Positions 34,784 through 44,125 of a stretch of DNA of 64,000 bases are shown here, piece by piece; position 1 is the stretch's first letter, and each line of letters opens with the position of its first letter. The notes beneath the pieces are model-generated. The model did not search any database, had not been told where the DNA came from, and worked only from the letters and a program-made list of their open reading frames with translations. This stretch comes from Hyphomicrobiaceae bacterium (GTDB taxonomy: Bacteria; Pseudomonadota; Alphaproteobacteria; Rhizobiales; Hyphomicrobiaceae): NCBI GenBank assembly GCA_041397645.1, contig JAWKWE010000008.1:47600-111599 (forward strand). The letters run 5' to 3'. A program made the translations under genes and the position numbers.

Positions 34784-35857
34784 ATGTTCTATCCTCTCGC
34801 GGGTGTCCGTCATGGGAGCTACAAGTCGGACAGCAAGCTGTTCCCGGTGCCGACGGACCGGACCCTGCTTATTCTCCTTACTATTGTTGCCATCGCTGCA
34901 CCGTTCCTTCTGAGTTCGTTGTATTTGAACAGCTACGTTCAACCGTGGCTGATCTGGACGGCGGCGGCTCTCGGTCTCAATCTAGTGACGGGTTGGGCAG
35001 GGCAACTGCATCTGGGATACGCTGCTACTATGGCGGTGGGAGCCTATGCGGCCGTACACGCGGCTAGGTTCGGCACTCCCTGGGAGCTCGCTCTTCTGAT
35101 CGGCGGCCTTGCCGCATCGTTGATAGGAAGCCTGTTTGCCTTCGCGGCCCTGCGCGTGAAAGGGCTTTATCTTGCGATCGTCACGCTTGCCATGCAGTTC
35201 GTAATGGACTGGGTGCTAAACCATTCGCCCGCGATTTCTGGCGGCTCTCACGCCTCGCTTCAATCCCCTCGTTTTGCCCTCTTTGGGCAGGAAATCGCTT
35301 CAGACAAAGGACTATATTATGTGGCACTCGGATGGTGTGCGTTGGTTACCATTTTCATGATGAACACGCGCCGAACCGCTTTGGGACGGGCCTTGGTTGC
35401 AGTACGTGAAAAGGACTATGCGGCTGCAATCCTTGGCGTGAACAGCTTCTACTACAAGCTGATTGCCTTTTCGGCTTCCTCGTTCATCGGTGGGATCGGC
35501 GGAGCCATTCTCGTTGCGACGTTCTTTTTCCTGGCTGCGCCTGAGCAATTCTCGGTAAACGTTTCGATCCAGGTGCTTGCCATGATCATCGTCGGAGGGC
35601 TCGGCAGCATCATCGGCACGTATTTTGGAGTGGCGTTGATTCTCCTTATGCCAGGAATTGCGAACGAAATCCTTGCTAAGGCAGCGGGCCTGTTTGGACT
35701 TCAACTCGGCAATGAAACGCTCGCTCATATCCCGACGGCCGTCTACGGCGCTTTGATCATCATTTTTCTGCTGGTTGAGCCTTTAGGCCTCGGAAAGCTC
35801 TATGCGAACATCAGGGACTATTTCCTGGTCTGGCCCTTCGACCAGTTCAAGAAATAG
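34784..35857 (+). CDS. ABC importer permease, LivM-type (system 1)
   Basis: Second permease, 357 aa, with about ten hydrophobic segments. Family landmarks are LNLVTGWAGQLHLGYAA, then LRVKGLYLAIVTLAMQFVMD, the coupling helix RRTALGRALVAVREKDYAAA, and MIIVGGLGSIIGTYFG. Three bases separate it from LivH. Confidence 0.9.
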   Translation: MFYPLAGVRHGSYKSDSKLFPVPTDRTLLILLTIVAIAAPFLLSSLYLNSYVQPWLIWTAAALGLNLVTGWAGQLHLGYAATMAVGAYAAVHAARFGTPWELALLIGGLAASLIGSLFAFAALRVKGLYLAIVTLAMQFVMDWVLNHSPAISGGSHASLQSPRFALFGQEIASDKGLYYVALGWCALVTIFMMNTRRTALGRALVAVREKDYAAAILGVNSFYYKLIAFSASSFIGGIGGAILVATFFFLAAPEQFSVNVSIQVLAMIIVGGLGSIIGTYFGVALILLMPGIANEILAKAAGLFGLQLGNETLAHIPTAVYGALIIIFLLVEPLGLGKLYANIRDYFLVWPFDQFKK

Positions 35858-35865
35858 GACCCGCC

Positions 35866-36684
35866 ATGAATCCGCAAGAGATCCACAAAGATAGCCCGAT
35901 ACTGTCGATGAACAGTGTGGAGGTGCTTTACGATTCGGTCATGCTTGCCATCAAGGGAGTATCGATCGAGGTGCCGCACGGAGGGGTGGTTGCGCTTCTT
36001 GGATCCAACGGAGCCGGGAAGAGTACGACATTGAAAGCAATAAGTGGCCTTCTGGCCGCGGAACGCGGGAAGGTGAGCCGAGGTGAGATCCGCTTTGACG
36101 GCAAAGCAATTGGCGACCGTCCGCCTCAGGAGCGGGTCGATCTCGGGATTTGCCATGTGATCGAGGGACGTAGGGTTTTCGAACATCTGACGCCGGATGA
36201 GAACCTCGAAGCGGCGGCTCCAACGTCGATGTCGAGGGCGCGGGTCGCTTCGGATAAAGCGCGCATTTACGACTACTTTCCACGCCTGGCCGAGCGAAAG
36301 TCTGCGCTTGCCGGATATCTTTCGGGCGGTGAACAGCAAATGCTCGCAATCGGGCGGGCCTTGATGACGCAACCGCGTTTACTGATGCTGGACGAGCCTA
36401 GCTTGGGCCTAGCTCCGTTTCTGGTGGCCGAGATTTTCGAAATCATCAAACGCATTAATCGCGATCACGGCCTGTCCGTCCTGCTTGTCGAACAAAACGC
36501 GCTTGCGGCTCTCGATATCGTCTCGCATGGCTATCTGATCGAGAATGGGCGCGTTGTCATGCATGACACGGCGGAAAGGCTGAAGGCAAACTCCGATATT
36601 CAGGAGTTCTACCTGGGCGGTAGCGAAGCCAAGAGTTTTCACGACATCAAGCATTATCGCAGGCGCAAGCGCTGGCTCAGCTGA
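35866..36684 (+). CDS. ABC importer ATPase, LivF-type, with basic tail (system 1)
   Basis: Second ATPase, 272 aa. Walker A is GSNGAGKSTTLKAISGLL, the Q-loop-equivalent is HVIEGRRVFEHL, the signature is YLSGGEQQMLAIGRAL, Walker B is LLMLDEPSLGLAP, and the H-loop region is LLVEQN. Beyond the usual FYLG end it has an extra basic tail, FHDIKHYRRRKRWLS, nearly identical to that of the system 2 homologue at 58611. Ordinary LivF proteins of about 235 aa stop near FYLG, so the tail marks this carboxylate-associated subfamily. Confidence 0.9.
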   Translation: MNPQEIHKDSPILSMNSVEVLYDSVMLAIKGVSIEVPHGGVVALLGSNGAGKSTTLKAISGLLAAERGKVSRGEIRFDGKAIGDRPPQERVDLGICHVIEGRRVFEHLTPDENLEAAAPTSMSRARVASDKARIYDYFPRLAERKSALAGYLSGGEQQMLAIGRALMTQPRLLMLDEPSLGLAPFLVAEIFEIIKRINRDHGLSVLLVEQNALAALDIVSHGYLIENGRVVMHDTAERLKANSDIQEFYLGGSEAKSFHDIKHYRRRKRWLS

Positions 36685-36729
36685 TCAGGAACGTCCAGAC
36701 CGGCATTTGTGAAGGGAGGAGAGCTCATC

Positions 36730-37974
36730 ATGGGATTTTCGAGGTTGCTTGCAAGTGCGGCAATCGCCTGCGTCGTGGTGCTTTCGATAGCGCCTCAGGC
36801 CAGTGCCGTACAACCGCTCAAGCTTGGCGTTTGCTACGATTTGAGCAAGGCCTACACTTTCGCCACGCCCCAGGTATCGCAGGCGGCACAGGATCTGGTC
36901 GCGCTAACCAATCTCAAGGGTGGGATCGCCGGTGCTCCGATCGAAGTCATCGTGCGAGACCATGGCAATGAGCCGCAACGCGGCATCGAGTGCTACGAAA
37001 AGCTCAAACGAGAAGGTGTCTTCATCTTCGACACACTGTCGACCCCCGTTTCGCTCGCCGTGTTGCCGCGAGTTATGCAGGACAAGAACATCCTCATCCA
37101 GGCATTGGTCGGCCGCGGAGATGCCGTGGACGGCGCCGTGTTTGAGTGGGTTTTCCCGCTGGGGCCCACTTACTGGGGGCAGGTCGCCAACGATGTTGCC
37201 TACTTGAAACAGGTGCATGGCGGCGATCTGCGCGGGGTGAAAGTCGGATTCGTCTATCTCGACTATCCGTTCGGTCAGGAGCCGATTCCAATTCTCGAGA
37301 CACTGGCCAAGGTGGAAGGCTTCGAGTTGAAGCTCTACCCGGTGCCGCTCCCTGGCAACGATCAGGCCGGCATCTGGACTCAAGTTCGCCGAGACCAGCC
37401 CGACCACATCATCAGCTGGCTGTTGGGAGGGGCGCATGTCGTGGCATCGAAGGAGATGAAGCGCAACGGCATCCCAATGGACAAGTATATCTCGGTCAAT
37501 TGGCTGAACGAAGTGGATATTGCCAATATCGGCCCCGAGGCAGCCAAGGGGTTGAAGCGGGGCACCAACGTTGCAGGTGGGCAGGATGTTCCGCTGATCC
37601 AGGAGATCATCGCTGAGCTTTACAAGAAGGGCAAAGGCAGCGGGCCGGAGAAAAACCTCAAGGATGTCTACTACAACACTGGACTGGCCATGTACTCCAT
37701 GATCCTCGAAGGCGCTCGCCAAGCTGCCAAGTTGCAGGGCGATCCGATCACTGCCGCGGCAATGCGTGAAGGGCTCCAACACATCACAAACTATGATGCC
37801 AACGGGCTGATGGCACCGGTAACGGTGACATCGAACGATCATGGTGGCGGCGGCAAGACCCGCATCGAGATGTGGGATGGTCAGAGATGGGTGCCGCAGA
37901 CAGAATGGAGGGCGGCCTATACGGATCTGATCTGGGAAGTGGTGAGGAAGAGTTCCTCCAAATATCGAAACTAG
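36730..37974 (+). CDS. Periplasmic binding protein of ABC system 1, copy A
   Basis: Type I periplasmic binding protein, 414 aa. The start is the ATG at 36730 (MGFSRLLASAAIACVVVL), behind GGGAGGAG. The signal peptide is cut probably after PQASA (26/27). The mature protein shows GVCYDLSKAYTF, then DHGNEPQRGIECYEKLKREG, and FVYLDYPFGQEPIPIL. A second, closely similar protein follows at 38072, so the system may recognise two related ligands. Confidence 0.9.
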   Translation: MGFSRLLASAAIACVVVLSIAPQASAVQPLKLGVCYDLSKAYTFATPQVSQAAQDLVALTNLKGGIAGAPIEVIVRDHGNEPQRGIECYEKLKREGVFIFDTLSTPVSLAVLPRVMQDKNILIQALVGRGDAVDGAVFEWVFPLGPTYWGQVANDVAYLKQVHGGDLRGVKVGFVYLDYPFGQEPIPILETLAKVEGFELKLYPVPLPGNDQAGIWTQVRRDQPDHIISWLLGGAHVVASKEMKRNGIPMDKYISVNWLNEVDIANIGPEAAKGLKRGTNVAGGQDVPLIQEIIAELYKKGKGSGPEKNLKDVYYNTGLAMYSMILEGARQAAKLQGDPITAAAMREGLQHITNYDANGLMAPVTVTSNDHGGGGKTRIEMWDGQRWVPQTEWRAAYTDLIWEVVRKSSSKYRN

Positions 37975-37984
37975 CCTTTGAGGG

Positions 37985-38029
37985 CTCCGCTCGGCGCAGC
38001 GCCGGTGCAAGGCTTTGCGGATAGCGGAG
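37985..38029. repeat. Hairpin between tandem binding-protein genes
   Basis: Outer arms CTCCGCT (37985-37991) and AGCGGAG (38023-38029) enclose an inner hairpin CGGCG-CAG-CGCCG (37992-38004). No U-run follows. Possibly an RNA-processing or stability element, not a classical terminator. Confidence 0.5.
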
Positions 38030-38071
38030 ATGTAGGATTGGAAATTTGGGACTAACAGACGGGAGATGAGA

Positions 38072-39319
38072 ATGTCGGTCGAAAAAGCAATAAAATGGCT
38101 CGTGGTCGCCGCTGCCATCAGCGTCGCAGGATGCGCGCAGGCTTTAGCTCAGGAGACCTTGAAATTCGGTGCGTGCTTTGATCTCAGTAAATCCTATACC
38201 TTCATCTCACCGCAGGTGGCGCAAGCCGCGCAGGATCTTGCCGCGCTTACGAACATGAAGGGCGGCATCGATGGGCACAAGATCGAGATCGTGGTTCAGG
38301 ACCACGGCAATGAGCCCCAGCGCGGCATTGAATGCTACGAAAAGCTTAAGCGTGAAGGCGTCTTCGTCTTTAACATGCTGTCGACCCCCGTGTCGATCGC
38401 GGTGCTGCCGCGGATCATGAAGGAGAAGAATGTCCTTATCCAGTCGTTGGTCGGGCGCGGTGACGCCATCGACGGTTCGATCTTCACTCAGATCTTTCCA
38501 GTGGGTGCAACTTATTGGGGGCAGGCTGCCAACGATATCGCCTATATCAAACAACTGCGCGGCGGCGACATGAAAGGGGCCAAGATCGGATTTATCTATC
38601 TCGACTATCCTTTTGGTCAGGAGCCGATCGGTATCCTCAAGACTCTCGCCGAACGCGAGGGCTTTGAACTAAAGCTTTATCCTGTACCTTTGCCCGGCAG
38701 CGATCAGACCAGCGTTTGGACACAGGTGCGACGCGACCAGCCTGATTTCATGATCAGCTGGCTGCTGGCCGGAGGACATGTCGTGGCAGCCAAAGAAATG
38801 AAGCGCAACGGCTATCCGATCGAAAAGTACATTTCGGTCAACTGGCTTAACGAGGTGGATATTGCCAATATTGGTCCCGAGGCTGCCAAGGGGATCAAGC
38901 GTGGAACAAACGTCGTCGGTGGTCAGGATGTTCCGATCATCAGGGAGATGACGGCAGAGCTTTATGCCAAAGGCAAAGGCAGCGGGCCCGAGAAAAACCT
39001 GAAGGACGTGTATTACAATACCGGTTTAGCTATCTATTCGGTCGCTTTCGAGGCTACCCGCAACGCCATCAAACAGGCGGGTTGGCCGGTGACCGCAGCC
39101 TCGATGAAGGGCGGATATGAGAGCATAAAGGACTTCGACGCCAATGGCCTGCTTGCCCCCGTGACTGTAACGGCGGCAGACCATGGCGGCGGGGGCAAGA
39201 CGCGGATCGAAATGTGGGACGGCCAGAAGTGGGTGCCGCAGACTGCTTGGTTATCAGCCTATCAGGACCTGATCTGGCAGATCGTGAAGACGAGTTCATC
39301 TGGATTCAAGGTCGAGTAA
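38072..39319 (+). CDS. Periplasmic binding protein of ABC system 1, copy B (possible lipoprotein)
   Basis: Paralogue of the preceding gene, 415 aa, highly similar over its whole length (DHGNEPQRGIECYEKLKREG is identical in both). The ATG at 38072 has GGGAG upstream; an ATG at 38066 is the alternative. The signal region differs: SVAGC-AQ (Cys21) matches a lipobox and ALAQ offers a type I cleavage site, so one copy might be membrane-anchored and the other free. Last gene of the transporter operon before a strong hairpin. Confidence 0.9.
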   Translation: MSVEKAIKWLVVAAAISVAGCAQALAQETLKFGACFDLSKSYTFISPQVAQAAQDLAALTNMKGGIDGHKIEIVVQDHGNEPQRGIECYEKLKREGVFVFNMLSTPVSIAVLPRIMKEKNVLIQSLVGRGDAIDGSIFTQIFPVGATYWGQAANDIAYIKQLRGGDMKGAKIGFIYLDYPFGQEPIGILKTLAEREGFELKLYPVPLPGSDQTSVWTQVRRDQPDFMISWLLAGGHVVAAKEMKRNGYPIEKYISVNWLNEVDIANIGPEAAKGIKRGTNVVGGQDVPIIREMTAELYAKGKGSGPEKNLKDVYYNTGLAIYSVAFEATRNAIKQAGWPVTAASMKGGYESIKDFDANGLLAPVTVTAADHGGGGKTRIEMWDGQKWVPQTAWLSAYQDLIWQIVKTSSSGFKVE

Positions 39320-39366
39320 TTCAGGCACCCAACGAGTTAATAGCATACGCGTCGGCGGGTGCAATC

Positions 39367-39403
39367 CGGCTCGGCGGCGGGCAATGCATCCGTCGCCGAG
39401 CCG
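39367..39403 (+). terminator. Strong hairpin after the ABC operon
   Basis: CGGCTCGGCG (39367-39376) pairs perfectly with CGCCGAGCCG (39394-39403), and the stem can extend inward with G-U pairs to about 15 bp around a 7-base loop. A poor U-run follows, so it may be an attenuator or 3'-stabilising structure. It lies between the binding protein and the hydratase. Confidence 0.55.
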
Positions 39404-39434
39404 CCAATCTTCAGCGCGAAAGCCAGTGAACTCC

Positions 39435-40217
39435 ATGGTTGATAGTCCAATCCAAGTCAGCGTCGATGAGGGTATTGCTACCGTTTTTATCAATCGTCCT
39501 GAGCGCAAGAACGCTCTATCTGTGGCGGCCGCCAATGGACTGGCCGACGCGTGGGATCAGATCGAAGCGGATGCCAAGATCCGAGTGGTAATTCTAACCT
39601 CTGCCGATTGTGGCGTCTTCAGCGCAGGGCTTGACCTCAAGGAGGCGGCCGAGATCGCTCGCAATGAGCACGTCGATATCCTCTCCAAAATGCGCGATCC
39701 TTTCCACGAGCGCATGCGCGCCTGCTCGAAGCCGATCGTTGCCGCGATGACCGGCTCGCTCATGGCGGGAGGGATGATGCTGTCGCTCATGTGCGATCTG
39801 CGCGTGGGTCTCAAGAGAACCAAAGTCGGGATCACGGAGGTCAAGATCGGTCGCGGCTCGCCGTGGGCCGCTCCGGCCCTCTATATGCTCCCTCAGGCGA
39901 TCCTTATGGAGATCGTTCTGACCGGCGATCTCATGCCAATTGAACGGCTGCACGATTACGGCTTCACCAATTATCTTGAAGATACACCCGACGCAGTGCG
40001 GTCTCGTGCGATGGATCTGGCACGACGGATTGCCGCCGGCGCGCCGTTGTCCGTAATTGCGGCCAAGGCCAGTGTTCGCGCGACAATGGATCTCGGATGC
40101 CGCGCCGGGCTGGTAGAAGGCGCTCGCCTTCACGAGGTCGTTTATGCCAGCCGAGACGCAATTGAAGGCCCCAGAGCTTTCGCCGAAAAGCGCAAGCCGG
40201 TCTGGCAGGGCAGGTAG
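39435..40217 (+). CDS. Enoyl-CoA hydratase/isomerase family protein
   Basis: Crotonase-fold protein of 260 aa. The ATG at 39435 (MVDSPIQVSV) is preferred; the frame from 39384 runs through the hairpin. Oxyanion region FSAGLDLKEAAE and GSLMAGGMMLSLMCD. The first classical Glu is Met here (GGMMLSL), and the second is kept (GITEVKIGRG), as in single-Glu hydratases and isomerases. C-terminal FAEKRKPVWQGR is typical. Ribosome-binding site weak. Substrate unknown. Confidence 0.82.
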   Translation: MVDSPIQVSVDEGIATVFINRPERKNALSVAAANGLADAWDQIEADAKIRVVILTSADCGVFSAGLDLKEAAEIARNEHVDILSKMRDPFHERMRACSKPIVAAMTGSLMAGGMMLSLMCDLRVGLKRTKVGITEVKIGRGSPWAAPALYMLPQAILMEIVLTGDLMPIERLHDYGFTNYLEDTPDAVRSRAMDLARRIAAGAPLSVIAAKASVRATMDLGCRAGLVEGARLHEVVYASRDAIEGPRAFAEKRKPVWQGR

Positions 40218-40321
40218 GGCCGCCACGATCGAACGGCGCTGTCGGGAGTTCAGAACGCACGGTTTCAGCAACTCCGCGATGCGTGTTACTTTATTTGTCA
40301 AGAATTAGGGGAGCGATCGCA

Positions 40322-41557
40322 GTGGGCAGTGTTGCGTTTGAGCTTCCCGAAGACGTCATTGAAGTGCGCGACGGCGTTCTGCGCTTCGTCGAGTCGCAGG
40401 TCGTTCCGCTGATTGACCGGAATCGCGCGCTTCTCGAAGATCAGCGGCGCCTGTATGACGAATACGGTCGATACTCGGCCGAAGTACGCAAGTTGATCCA
40501 AGAAGTCAGGATGCTTTCGGCCGAAGCCGGCTTCTATGCGATGTGCGCACCCGCGGAAATCGGAGGAGGGGGGCTGGGGCATCTGGCCTACTACGTGGCC
40601 TGGGAGGCGATATATCGCCGACTCGGAGGACAGGGCGTCATCATTCCCTGGGTCATTGCTCATTGGGCCTTCGGTCCCAGCCGGTTACTCACCCAGGTCA
40701 CGGAGGAGGCCCGCGAGAGATGTCTGGCGGGCATGATGGCTGGGAAGACATCGATGTGCTTTGGTCTTTCCGAGCCAGGGGCTGGCTCAGACGCCAGCAT
40801 GATCAAGACGCGGGCTGGCAAGACCGGACCAGGCTGGAAAATCTCTGGCCGCAAGCTTTGGACAACAAACGCTCCCACCGCGGAATGGTGTGTCGTTTTC
40901 GCCATCACCGATGTCGAGAAAGCCGCGCGAAAGGCTGGAGGCATCAGCGCATTTCTCGTTCCAACCGATGCACGAGGATTCCATGTTGAGAGTGTAGTGC
41001 GCTTGTTTGGTCACGCCGGGGGTCACGAGGGCGCTCTCGTGCTTGAGGATGTCGATGTGCAGCCCTGGCAATTGGTCGGCGAGCTCGACGAGGGATTTAA
41101 GATCGCACTTTATGGAGTCTCGCTGGGTCGGGTCTACAACGCTGCCCGTGCTGTCGGACAGGGAAGATGGGCGCTGGAAATGGCCATCGACTATTCGAAG
41201 CAACGTGAGGCCTTCGGTGCCAAGATCGCGGAGTATCAAGCCGTCTCGTTCCCGATAGCCGAGGCAGCCACGGAATTGCATGCCGCGCACCTGATGGGAT
41301 TGAATGCAGCGATGCTCCTCGACCGCGGCGATAAGGCGCCGAAGGAGCTTTCAATGGCAAAGGCCTATTCGGTACAAGCCGGATTTCGCGCCGTGGATCG
41401 CGCAATTCAGACACACGGCGGCATGGGATTGACGAACGAAATCGGTCTTGTTCACGCTTGGCAAGACCTTCGGATCGTCAACATTGCCGACGGTACGAAT
41501 GAAATTCTGACGCGGATGATTGCCCAGCGGTTGTTGGCAGGCGACGTCGATCTCTAG
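40322..41557 (+). CDS. Acyl-CoA dehydrogenase
   Basis: FAD enzyme of 411 aa. I chose the GTG at 40322 (VGSVAFELPEDV), preceded by GGGGAG; the upstream GTG at 40283 lacks a site. FAD region FGLSEPGAGSDASM and KLWTTNAPTAEW; C-terminus THGGMGLTNEIGL and IADGTNEILTRMIAQRL. It follows the hydratase by about 100 bp and converges on the MaoC/DUF35/thiolase operon. Confidence 0.85.
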   Translation: MGSVAFELPEDVIEVRDGVLRFVESQVVPLIDRNRALLEDQRRLYDEYGRYSAEVRKLIQEVRMLSAEAGFYAMCAPAEIGGGGLGHLAYYVAWEAIYRRLGGQGVIIPWVIAHWAFGPSRLLTQVTEEARERCLAGMMAGKTSMCFGLSEPGAGSDASMIKTRAGKTGPGWKISGRKLWTTNAPTAEWCVVFAITDVEKAARKAGGISAFLVPTDARGFHVESVVRLFGHAGGHEGALVLEDVDVQPWQLVGELDEGFKIALYGVSLGRVYNAARAVGQGRWALEMAIDYSKQREAFGAKIAEYQAVSFPIAEAATELHAAHLMGLNAAMLLDRGDKAPKELSMAKAYSVQAGFRAVDRAIQTHGGMGLTNEIGLVHAWQDLRIVNIADGTNEILTRMIAQRLLAGDVDL

Positions 41558-41610
41558 GCCAGGGCGGAAGTTGACGACTTGTCCGCCGGCGGTTCCCGCG
41601 GCCAAACGGG

Positions 41611-42477
41611 TCAGGTGAACCGCAGTTGCACCTCCATGGCGATGGTCCCGCCCGGCGTCATTGCCCACAGCTCGGCGCCCGCGCCGCCGTCGACGGGGCG
41701 TCCGGCGACGTCGAACGGCGTGGTATCGAACAAAGGTGCACGCGCGCGTTGCGTGAATGAGGCGATCGTCCTGCTCGCATTGTTGTCCCGGACGAGATCG
41801 ATGAGGCATTGCTGCGAATAAGGGCCGTGCACCACCAGCCCGGGGTAACCCTCCACGGTTGTCGCGTAAGTCCGATCGTAGTGAATACGATGCGGGTTGA
41901 AGGTCACAGCAGAATAGCGGAACAGCGATACCGGTTCCGTTGTGATCTGCCGCGTCCACGGTAGGTCGGCGGGCGGCGTATCTCGCTTCGGTATCCCGCT
42001 TTTCTCCCCCGGCTTCACGGCGTCGCGAAACACGGTGTAACTCTCCTCCACGATCGCGAGGCCGCGTGGCGAGAATATGCGCCGCGTTTGCGTGGCAAAG
42101 ATGAGAGGGCCCGTACTGCCGGAACGCAACGTCATGTCTGTCAGTTCCGTCTCGCGCTTGAGCGCGTCCCCCACCAGCAGCGGATGATGAAACGTCAGGC
42201 TCGTGCCCGCGTACATGCGCCGCGGGAACGGCACATCGGGAATGACGCCCCCCGACGTTGGCAGGCCATCCTCGCCCAGCGTCGCCCTGCGCGCGAAGGA
42301 ATGGAAATAGGCGAGGTGCCATCCCGGCGGAATCGCTTCGCCCCTGGTGGGTACCTGATCGTCTCGGTCGAATGCAGCCACGAGCCCGAAGAGCGGCGCT
42401 CGCGTGGCTTCGTCTTCTTCCACGATCTTCGCGCCTATGTGCTTGCGCAAACTGTCAATGTCGATTTCGGCAGCCAT
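41611..42477 (-). CDS. MaoC-like (FAS1-type) acyl-CoA hydratase
   Basis: Double-hotdog dehydratase/hydratase of 288 aa. The second ATG (42477) is preferred because GGGAGA lies six to seven bases upstream; 42483 overlaps that site. The N-terminal half has the FAS1-like region (RRMYAGTSLTFHHPLLVGD); the C-terminal half has the hydratase-2 motif FNPHRIHYDRTYA and GLVVHGPY. The layout resembles mesaconyl-C4-CoA hydratase/HTD2-type proteins. Last gene of a minus-strand operon with DUF35 and thiolase-like proteins, a trio known from steroid side-chain degradation. Confidence 0.85.
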   Translation of the reverse strand: MAAEIDIDSLRKHIGAKIVEEDEATRAPLFGLVAAFDRDDQVPTRGEAIPPGWHLAYFHSFARRATLGEDGLPTSGGVIPDVPFPRRMYAGTSLTFHHPLLVGDALKRETELTDMTLRSGSTGPLIFATQTRRIFSPRGLAIVEESYTVFRDAVKPGEKSGIPKRDTPPADLPWTRQITTEPVSLFRYSAVTFNPHRIHYDRTYATTVEGYPGLVVHGPYSQQCLIDLVRDNNASRTIASFTQRARAPLFDTTPFDVAGRPVDGGAGAELWAMTPGGTIAMEVQLRFT

Positions 42478-42507
42478 CGTCATTCTCCCAGGCTGGGTGC
42501 AGGCATG

Positions 42508-42933
42508 TCAGCTCGCGGGCGCTGCAAGAACGAATCCGGGCAGTGTGAGGCCGGGTTTCGCTTTCTCGAAAACGAGGCGGACGGGCATGCCGATCTCGAG
42601 CCGCGTGTCCGCCGGCGCATGCAGTCGCCCCAGCATGCGCACGCCTTCCTCCAGATCGACCGTCACCAGCGTGCAGGGCAGGTCGGACCTGTAAGCGTCG
42701 TGAAACGGATGATGCGTAATCGTCCAGCTGTGAATCGTACCTTGCTCTAATGCCTCGACCCACCGGGTTTCGAAGGAATGGCATGCATCGCATACCGGCC
42801 GGGGATAATGCCGGACCTTTCCGCAGCCCGCGCATTGCTGAAGCAGCAACTTGCCTTCGTTGAGGCCCTCCCAATAGGGCATAGTGTCTGGTGTCGGTTC
42901 GGGCACGAGCCTCGAATATGTGTCGCCAATCAT
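42508..42933 (-). CDS. DUF35 / Zn-ribbon OB-fold protein
   Basis: Acyl-CoA-associated protein of 141 aa with an N-terminal zinc ribbon (Cys34, Cys37, Cys48, Cys51 in CAGC and CDAC) and a C-terminal OB fold. Such proteins pair with thiolase-like proteins and stabilise or activate them (ChsH2-Ltp2 and related complexes). It starts four bases after the thiolase stop, with GGAGAGG inside the end of that gene, strongly indicating a complex with it. Confidence 0.9.
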   Translation of the reverse strand: MIGDTYSRLVPEPTPDTMPYWEGLNEGKLLLQQCAGCGKVRHYPRPVCDACHSFETRWVEALEQGTIHSWTITHHPFHDAYRSDLPCTLVTVDLEEGVRMLGRLHAPADTRLEIGMPVRLVFEKAKPGLTLPGFVLAAPAS

Positions 42934-42937
42934 ACTC

Positions 42938-44089
42938 TCAACCTCTCCTCATGATCGCGACCGACCCGTCGCCCATGTCGCCGTAACCGGAGACGAGACC
43001 CAGTTCAGCGCCGTTTACTTGGGCTTTTCCGGCACTCCCCCTGAGCTGCTTTACGAGCTCGACCACATGATTCATCCCAACCATGTGCGCTTGGGACAGC
43101 AGACCGCCATGCGTGTTGACCGGGAGCCTGCCGCCAAGCCTTATGGCGCCGCTCTCGACAAACGGCCCGCCCTCGCCCTTCCTGCAGAAGCCGATATCTT
43201 CCAGCTGGCAGAGCACGACATACGTGAAACAATCGTAGATCTCGGCCACTTGAATTTCCCGAGGCGTAACGCCCGCCATCGCAAACGCCTTGGGTGCGGC
43301 TTTGGCGATGCCCAAACGCGTCATGTCGGGACGCTGGGTGATCGAACTCGGAGAGTCGGGATGTCCTTCGGCGACGCCCATGATGAGGATCGGCTTCTGG
43401 CGCAAATCTCTGCTGCGCTCGGCAGCGCTGACGACGATTGCAGCACCGCCATCGCTCTCGAGACTGCAGTCCAGCAACCGCAGCGGATCGGAGATCATGC
43501 GCGAATTCTGATGATCTTCGATCGTGACAGGCTTCGTCATCATCGCATTGCCGTTCAGGGCCGCGTTGTGGCGTGTCGACACGGCGATCTCGCCGAGTTG
43601 GCGGCTTGTCGTGCCGTAGAGCTCCATATGCCGCCGTGCCATCGGGGCGTAGAGCTGCGCCGGCGCGATTGCCCCGATTGGCATCTCGAATTCGCCGACA
43701 ACCTTGAACTGCGGCATCTGCTGTACGCGTGTGCCGATACGGCCTGCAGACGAGCCGTTCCGTCCGATCGGCAGCAGGACATGATTGCAAAGACCCGCAC
43801 CGATCGCCAGGAGTGCGGCTTGAATTCCGGCCACGCAACTCGCGCCTCCGAGAGGCGTTGTGGCTGAAAAACGAAGATCCTCGATACCGAAGTTAGTCAC
43901 GAAATCCTCGGCGACGACAGCTGAATTCGAATAGGGAATGATCCCGTCGATGTCTCTTGGCGACAATCCGGCGTCCTCGATGGCCTTCAGCGAGGCTTCG
44001 AGCTGGAGAGCGAGCACGCTTTTTCCGGAGTTGCGGCTGTAGGCCGTCTCGCCGACGCCGGTTATGGCGACCCGTTCCTTCAATACCAT
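42938..44089 (-). CDS. SCP-x/Ltp2-type thiolase-like protein
   Basis: Thiolase-fold protein of 383 aa. The start is the ATG at 44089 (MVLKERVAITGVGETAY) behind GAGGAG; the longer frame to 44110 is rejected. The first nucleophile position may be kept as Cys85 (GGASCVAGI). The C-terminal Cys-Gly motif of true thiolases is replaced by LVSGYGDMGDG, while a His is present in NTHGGLLSQAH. With the DUF35 partner this suggests either a one-Cys thiolase or an Ltp2-like retro-aldolase that removes a side chain without a second CoA-thiolysis step. Cytosolic. Second gene of the operon behind the luciferase-like remnant. Confidence 0.85.
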   Translation of the reverse strand: MVLKERVAITGVGETAYSRNSGKSVLALQLEASLKAIEDAGLSPRDIDGIIPYSNSAVVAEDFVTNFGIEDLRFSATTPLGGASCVAGIQAALLAIGAGLCNHVLLPIGRNGSSAGRIGTRVQQMPQFKVVGEFEMPIGAIAPAQLYAPMARRHMELYGTTSRQLGEIAVSTRHNAALNGNAMMTKPVTIEDHQNSRMISDPLRLLDCSLESDGGAAIVVSAAERSRDLRQKPILIMGVAEGHPDSPSSITQRPDMTRLGIAKAAPKAFAMAGVTPREIQVAEIYDCFTYVVLCQLEDIGFCRKGEGGPFVESGAIRLGGRLPVNTHGGLLSQAHMVGMNHVVELVKQLRGSAGKAQVNGAELGLVSGYGDMGDGSVAIMRRG

Positions 44090-44125
44090 CTGTAGTCTCC
44101 TCGAATGCACTGCGGGGCAGTTGTC

